Source: Winogradskyella sp. MH6 (GTDB taxonomy: Bacteria; Bacteroidota; Bacteroidia; Flavobacteriales; Flavobacteriaceae). From it: DNA of 64,000 nt. The DNA is taken from contig NZ_CP094494.1 in the NCBI RefSeq assembly GCF_022810765.1, positions 1,736,001-1,800,000 on the forward strand, given 5' to 3'. The notes under the pieces are model-generated. The model was not told the origin of the DNA, searched no databases, and was given only the letters and a program-made list of their open reading frames with translations. Positions 59,773 through 64,000 of this stretch are shown piece by piece (positions within the stretch are counted from its first letter, which is position 1; each line of letters begins with the position of its first letter). A program made the translations under genes and the position numbers.

Positions 59773-62214
59773 ATGGAATCAAACATAATTTATGTACCGA
59801 TGGCATTAGCAATTGTAGGATTGCTTTTTATGTTCGTTAAAATGTCTTGGGTAAAAAAGCAACCTGCAGGCGATGAAAAAATGCAAAGTATTTCTAAATC
59901 AATTAAAGAAGGTGCTCTAGCATTTTTGGCAGCAGAATATCGATTATTACTAGTATTTGTAGTAATGGCAGCTGTGGCATTAGGGGTTGTATCATATTTA
60001 GTACCAACCACGCATTGGATCATTATTGTTGCTTTTGTTTTTGGAGCAGTATTTTCTGGTTTAGCCGGAAATATTGGTATGCGAATAGCAACTGATGCAA
60101 ACGCTAGAACAGCTGAGGCTGCAAAAACAAGTTTGCCACATGCTTTAAAAGTGTCTTTTGGTGGTGGAACTGTAATGGGGCTTGGTGTAGCTGGACTTGC
60201 TGTTTTAGGTATTAGCTTGTTCTTTTTTATTTTCCTTAAAATGTTTGTAACCGGAGAAAACAGTTTTTATGATGAAATGACAGTTGCTCTTGAAGCTTTG
60301 GCTGGATTCTCATTAGGTGCTGAGTGTATAGCATTATTCGCAAGAGTAGGTGGAGGAATCTATACCAAAGCTGCTGATGTAGGAGCTGATTTAGTTGGTA
60401 AAGTAGAAGCAGGTATACCAGAGGATGATCCACGTAATCCAGCAACTATTGCAGATAACGTTGGGGATAATGTTGGTGATGTTGCAGGTATGGGAGCCGA
60501 TTTATTTGGGTCTTATGTTGCTACGGTTTTAGCAGCTATGGTACTTGGTAACTACGTGATAAGAGATATGTCTACAGGAGCGCCATTTACTGATGCTTTT
60601 AATAATATGGGACCAATCCTTTTACCTTTAGTTATTGCAGGTGTAGGTGTTTTAGCTTCTATTTTAGGAACATTCTTAGTGCGTATTTCTAGTAATGACG
60701 CTAAAGAATCTGTGGTTCAAAAAGCTTTAGATACAGGTAACTGGGTTTCTATTGGAATTACTTGGGTAGCTTCATGGTTTTTAATCCGTTGGATGTTACC
60801 AATGACTATGGAAATGAACTTTTTTGGAGAAGGTTTAAAGACAATTCCTTCTAGACATGTATTTTATGCTGCTACTATAGGTTTGGCTGTTGGAGCTTTA
60901 ATTTCTATGGTTACTGCATACTACACAAGTTTGGGTAAAACACCAGTTTTAAAAATTGTTAAAAATTCATCTACAGGCGCAGCTACTAATATTATATCAG
61001 GTTTAGCTGTTGGTATGAAATCTACATTTTTATCTGTAATTCTTTTTGCTGTAGCAATTTGGAGTGCTTATGTATTGGCAGGATTCTATGGAGTAGCTTT
61101 AGCTGCTTCAGCAATGATGGCTACTACAGCAATGCAGTTGGCTATTGATGCATTTGGTCCAATCGCTGATAATGCAGGTGGTGTAGCAGAAATGAGTGAA
61201 TTAGAGCCGCATGTTCGTGAGCGTACAGATATTTTAGATTCAGTAGGTAATACAACAGCAGCAGTAGGTAAAGGATTTGCTATTGCTTCTGCAGCTTTAA
61301 CAGCGTTAGCTTTATTTGCTGCGTATGTAACTTTTACTGGTATTGATGGGATTAACATTTTTAAAGCACCTGTGTTAGCGGCATTGTTTATCGGTGGAAT
61401 GATTCCTGTAATTTTCTCAGCACTTGCAATGGAGTCTGTTGGTAAAGCAGCAGGTCAGATGGTAGAGGAAGTTAGAAGACAGTTTAGAGAAATACCTGGG
61501 ATTATGGAAGGAACAGGTACTCCTGAATATGGAAAATGTGTAGATATTTCAACTAAAGCAGCATTAAAAGAAATGATAATACCTGGTCTTATCACTATAG
61601 TAACTCCAGTAGTAATGGGAATAGGTACAGCGCTAGTAAACGATGATTTTTTACTTGGTGCAGAAGTACTAGGTGGTTATATGGCAGGAGTTTGTGTTTC
61701 TGGTGTAATGTGGGCTATCTTTCAAAATAATGCTGGTGGAGCTTGGGACAACGCTAAAAAATCATTTGAAGCAGGTGTTGAAATTAATGGGAAAACATTT
61801 TACAAGCACAAAGATGATAACCCATCACCTCCGCATCAAGCAGCAGTAACAGGTGATACTGTTGGTGATCCTTTTAAAGATACTTCGGGTCCTTCTATGA
61901 ACATTTTAATTAAATTAACGTGTTTGGTAGGTTTGGTTATAGCACCAATTTTAGGTGGTCACTCTTCTGAAGAAGGTTTGGCTAATAATGAAAAAGAAGT
62001 CTCAATAGAAATGACTATTGAGTCTAAAGACATGGCAAAAGCTACAGTAAACTACTCTACTATTAAAGATGGTGAAAAGGTTTCTGAGGTTATTGTTTTT
62101 GAAGGCACTGAGGCAGAAGTGAAAAAAGAATTAGAAGCTTTTGAAGCTACTGTTAAAAGTGAAGCTAAAAACGTCGAAAAAATTATCGAAGAGGTAAATA
62201 TTACTAAGGAATAA
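59773..62214 (+). CDS. hppA: Membrane-bound ion-translocating pyrophosphatase
   Basis: Start at ATG 59773 ([16 protein letters not shown]) gives 813 aa. The protein is an integral inner-membrane pump with many helices. Catalytic landmarks are [40 protein letters not shown] and near the end [20 protein letters not shown]. The region [20 protein letters not shown] has Ala where K+-independent enzymes carry Lys, so a K+-dependent type is likely; H+ or Na+ specificity is not resolved. It couples PPi hydrolysis to ion export. The last ~85 residues (from [18 protein letters not shown]) form an acidic hydrophilic tail not found in compact family members. It follows ppa but has its own promoter and terminator. 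Confidence 0.93.
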   Translation: MESNIIYVPMALAIVGLLFMFVKMSWVKKQPAGDEKMQSISKSIKEGALAFLAAEYRLLLVFVVMAAVALGVVSYLVPTTHWIIIVAFVFGAVFSGLAGNIGMRIATDANARTAEAAKTSLPHALKVSFGGGTVMGLGVAGLAVLGISLFFFIFLKMFVTGENSFYDEMTVALEALAGFSLGAECIALFARVGGGIYTKAADVGADLVGKVEAGIPEDDPRNPATIADNVGDNVGDVAGMGADLFGSYVATVLAAMVLGNYVIRDMSTGAPFTDAFNNMGPILLPLVIAGVGVLASILGTFLVRISSNDAKESVVQKALDTGNWVSIGITWVASWFLIRWMLPMTMEMNFFGEGLKTIPSRHVFYAATIGLAVGALISMVTAYYTSLGKTPVLKIVKNSSTGAATNIISGLAVGMKSTFLSVILFAVAIWSAYVLAGFYGVALAASAMMATTAMQLAIDAFGPIADNAGGVAEMSELEPHVRERTDILDSVGNTTAAVGKGFAIASAALTALALFAAYVTFTGIDGINIFKAPVLAALFIGGMIPVIFSALAMESVGKAAGQMVEEVRRQFREIPGIMEGTGTPEYGKCVDISTKAALKEMIIPGLITIVTPVVMGIGTALVNDDFLLGAEVLGGYMAGVCVSGVMWAIFQNNAGGAWDNAKKSFEAGVEINGKTFYKHKDDNPSPPHQAAVTGDTVGDPFKDTSGPSMNILIKLTCLVGLVIAPILGGHSSEEGLANNEKEVSIEMTIESKDMAKATVNYSTIKDGEKVSEVIVFEGTEAEVKKELEAFEATVKSEAKNVEKIIEEVNITKE

Positions 62215-62234
62215 TTTTTTAATAACTAGTTATT

Positions 62235-62264
62235 AAAACCACGCTAAACAGCGTGGTTTTTTTA
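62235..62264 (+). terminator. Terminator after hppA
   Basis: AAAACCACGCT / AAAC / AGCGTGGTTTT forms an 11-bp stem with a 4-nt loop and continues into a T-run. It lies 20 bp after the hppA stop and 23 bp before the next ATG. Confidence 0.9.
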
Positions 62265-62287
62265 TTTTTACGTACTAAGATTAATAG

Positions 62288-63286
62288 ATGTTTAAAAAAG
62301 ATCCACTTCAAATCATTGCATTTCAGGGTTATGGTACAGATACCCATTTTTATGCACGTGGCAGAGCTTTAGAAGACGAATCTATTGATCTCGAAAATCA
62401 AAATACTTGGCATCTTATTATCAATACTTGGAAACGTTTTGAAACCGATGAAATTAAAAATGTAGGGATTTCTATTAAACTTCCGGAAGGAACAATTCTT
62501 AAAGGTAAAACAGATAGAGATGGTTATTATAAAATTGAAGCCAATTTAGCTGAGCTATCAAAACTTGTCAATGACGAAGGTTGGTTGCCTTTTGAATTGT
62601 CTTATAACGATGTAAACATTAAAAGAACCATTCAAAATGATAATAGATTTCCGGGTGAAATATTAATACCTTCAGTAGAAGCACAGTTTGGTGTTGCTAG
62701 TGATATAGATGATACTATTATTCATACTGGTGTGGTGAGTACTTTAAAGTGGGAAGTCATTTATAATTCGGTATTTAAACATGCTAAAAACAGAATTCCT
62801 CTAGAAGGAGCAGCAGACTTTTATCATAAATTACATAGAGGTGTTTCAGGTAAAAATTCTAACCCTATTTTTTATGTTAGTCATAGTCCTTGGAATCTCT
62901 ATCGTTATCTAGAGTTGTTTTTAAGACAACACAATTTTCCTAAGGGGCCAATTTTGCTTAGAAACTTCAGTAATCTTCTTAGGAAACAACCGCAAGATCA
63001 AAAACCACAGAAGCAGAAAGAAATTCTTCATCTCTTAAAAACCTATCCTAATTTGCCATTTATACTAATAGGTGATAGTGGCGAGCACGATCCAGAGATC
63101 TATATGGAGATAGCAGAAGAGTTTCCAGATAGAATATTGGCAATATATCTACGCACTGTTAAACACAAAAAGAAAATGCTTCGCGTAAAAAACCTTGTAG
63201 ATAATTATAAAACCACAGAGGTATTATTGGTAGAAAGTAGTGCGCAAGCTATTGAGCATGCCAGAGAATACGGTTTTATAGCCTAG
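62288..63286 (+). CDS. App1-type phosphatase domain protein (DUF2183)
   Basis: This 332-aa protein has a phosphatase domain from about residue 130. The HAD-like DxDxT motif is FGVASDIDDTIIHTGVV (D139, D141, T143), followed by YVSHSPWNLYRYLELFLRQH and the acidic motif ILIGDSGEHDPEIYMEIAEE. The N-terminal part (about 1-130) is a beta-rich domain. The family is named after yeast App1, a phosphatidate phosphatase; bacterial substrates are not established, with lipid or phosphoester hydrolysis as the likely role. There is no signal peptide. Its stop overlaps the stop of the convergent deoxynucleoside kinase gene by 4 bp. Confidence 0.88.
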   Translation: MFKKDPLQIIAFQGYGTDTHFYARGRALEDESIDLENQNTWHLIINTWKRFETDEIKNVGISIKLPEGTILKGKTDRDGYYKIEANLAELSKLVNDEGWLPFELSYNDVNIKRTIQNDNRFPGEILIPSVEAQFGVASDIDDTIIHTGVVSTLKWEVIYNSVFKHAKNRIPLEGAADFYHKLHRGVSGKNSNPIFYVSHSPWNLYRYLELFLRQHNFPKGPILLRNFSNLLRKQPQDQKPQKQKEILHLLKTYPNLPFILIGDSGEHDPEIYMEIAEEFPDRILAIYLRTVKHKKKMLRVKNLVDNYKTTEVLLVESSAQAIEHAREYGFIA

Positions 63287-63897
63287 AATAAACCGTTTAT
63301 TTCTGCGTCAATTTTGTTGATGATACCACCCAAATCTTCAGGATTGGCAACAAAGTCTAAATTGTCAACGTCAATGATTAGTAAATTGCCTTTGTCATAC
63401 TTAGTGATCCAAGCTTCGTAACGTTCGTTAAGACGACTTAAATAGTCAATACTTATAGTGTTCTCATAATCACGTCCACGCTTATGGATTTGAGCTACTA
63501 AATTAGGAATAGAACTTCTTAGGTAAATTAGCAAGTCTGGTCCTTTCACAAAAGATTCCATCAATTCAAACAACGATGAATAATTTTCAAAATCACGATT
63601 GGTCATTAAGCCCATGGCGTGCAAGTTAGGTGCGAAAATATGGGCATCTTCATAGATGGTTCTGTCCTGTATAATGTCTTTACCACTAGTTTGAATTTGG
63701 CTAATTTGACGAAATCTACTATTGAGAAAATATACTTGTAAATTGAAACTCCAACGTTCCATTTGATTGTAAAAATCATCTAAGTAAGGATTGTCTACAA
63801 CGTCTTCTAATTGCGCTTCCCATTTGTAATGTTTAGCTAACATTTTAGTCAACGTCGTCTTTCCTGCTCCTATGTTTCCAGCAATTGCAAAATGCAT
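63283..63897 (-). CDS. Deoxynucleoside kinase
   Basis: This 204-aa kinase has the P-loop GNIGAGKTTLTKML at residues 7-20, the substrate-site region RWSFNLQVYFLNSRFRQI, the DRT motif IIQDRTIYEDAHIFA and the LID-type segment RGRDYENTIS. It belongs to the deoxyadenosine/deoxyguanosine kinase family and phosphorylates salvaged deoxynucleosides in the cytoplasm. It works in the same salvage area as the CNT transporter and thyA elsewhere in the window. Its start lies 3 bp after the stop of the partly visible upstream gene, suggesting one leftward operon, and its end overlaps the App1-type gene. Confidence 0.92.
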   Translation of the reverse strand: MHFAIAGNIGAGKTTLTKMLAKHYKWEAQLEDVVDNPYLDDFYNQMERWSFNLQVYFLNSRFRQISQIQTSGKDIIQDRTIYEDAHIFAPNLHAMGLMTNRDFENYSSLFELMESFVKGPDLLIYLRSSIPNLVAQIHKRGRDYENTISIDYLSRLNERYEAWITKYDKGNLLIIDVDNLDFVANPEDLGGIINKIDAEINGLF

Positions 63898-63900
63898 AAT

Positions 63901-64000
63901 TTATTGTAGTTTAAGTTGGTATTGACGTAGAATTTCGTCGTGGTAAATATACAAGGTTTCGTTGGTTACCAAAAACTGACTTATTAACAAATTTGGGTGT
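63901..64000 (-). CDS. C-terminal end of an unidentified protein (cut by the window edge)
   Basis: On the minus strand the frame from the right edge to a TAA at 63903-63901 is open and reads LLISQFLVTNETLYIYHDEI, then LRQYQLKLQ. The mix of residues looks like real coding sequence, and the stop lies 3 bp before the deoxynucleoside kinase start, as expected inside an operon. About 32 residues are visible, too few to name a family. The LYIYHDEILRQY end could belong to a propeller or sensor protein, but this is only an impression. Confidence 0.55.
   Translation of the reverse strand, partial: HPNLLISQFLVTNETLYIYHDEILRQYQLKLQ

Noticed and set aside
1..64000. tRNA, rRNA, insertion sequences, prophage or integrase genes
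   Set aside because: None was recognised on reading either strand; a tRNA and mobile-element scan would be needed to exclude small or degenerate ones.

Overview
The window looks like the chromosome of a marine Flavobacteriaceae bacterium (Bacteroidota). The DNA is AT-rich. Several genes carry Bacteroidota-type promoters (TTG, about 20 bp, TAnnTTTG), two proteins end in type IX secretion (T9SS) sorting domains, there is a SusC/SusD pair, and many surface-type lipoproteins have acidic residues after the lipobox cysteine. No tRNA, rRNA, CRISPR array, insertion sequence or prophage was seen; this was judged by reading, not by a search. Genus and species cannot be named from this alone.

Layout. 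1-820: end of an alpha/beta hydrolase (esterase type). 833-7100: hexuronate module. A LacI regulator, an SDR mannonate oxidoreductase and mannonate dehydratase (UxuA) run leftward. KDG kinase, KDPG aldolase, a half-length LacI protein and an EamA transporter run rightward. Two LacI-type operators lie in the divergent promoter region. Together the enzymes convert fructuronate to pyruvate and glyceraldehyde-3-phosphate.

7383-31240: a beta-1,3-glucan (laminarin-type) utilisation locus. It starts with a T9SS surface protein and a membrane-tethered propeller/Y_Y_Y/LuxR-HTH regulator. A tightly spaced operon follows: a glycosidase fused to an outer-membrane beta-barrel, a glycan-binding-type lipoprotein, a GH16 lipoprotein, a PKD lipoprotein, a GH149-like phosphorylase, a GH17 lipoprotein, a GH30 lipoprotein, a GPH/MFS sugar transporter and a cytoplasmic GH17. 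Then come a T9SS binding protein and a LacI regulator. The inferred logic is extracellular or periplasmic cleavage, import of oligoglucans by the GPH carrier, and phosphorolysis plus GH17 hydrolysis in the cytoplasm. No SusC/SusD lies inside this operon, and the barrel fusion may replace it. This is the most unusual system in the window.

31300-36982: an Ala/Asp/Lys-repeat lipoprotein, Kdo transferase, DegT aminotransferase, GalE, a secreted amidohydrolase and a small conserved-looking protein. 37152-44554: a 7TM-AraC regulator followed by SusC, SusD and a third lipoprotein, with no carbohydrate enzyme nearby.

44595-64000: mostly housekeeping. It holds lspA and fabD, a lipoprotein, a 2TM-DHFR fusion, a CBM48-like small protein, thyA with two TonB-C-domain proteins, a CNT nucleoside transporter with an extra N-terminal domain, a bifunctional nuclease, etfBA, pyruvate dehydrogenase E1 beta, a DUF5686 outer-membrane protein, soluble and membrane pyrophosphatases, an App1-type phosphatase, a deoxynucleoside kinase and the end of an unidentified gene. 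Many convergent or tandem genes are separated by clear hairpin terminators. Several promoters decide between alternative start codons.
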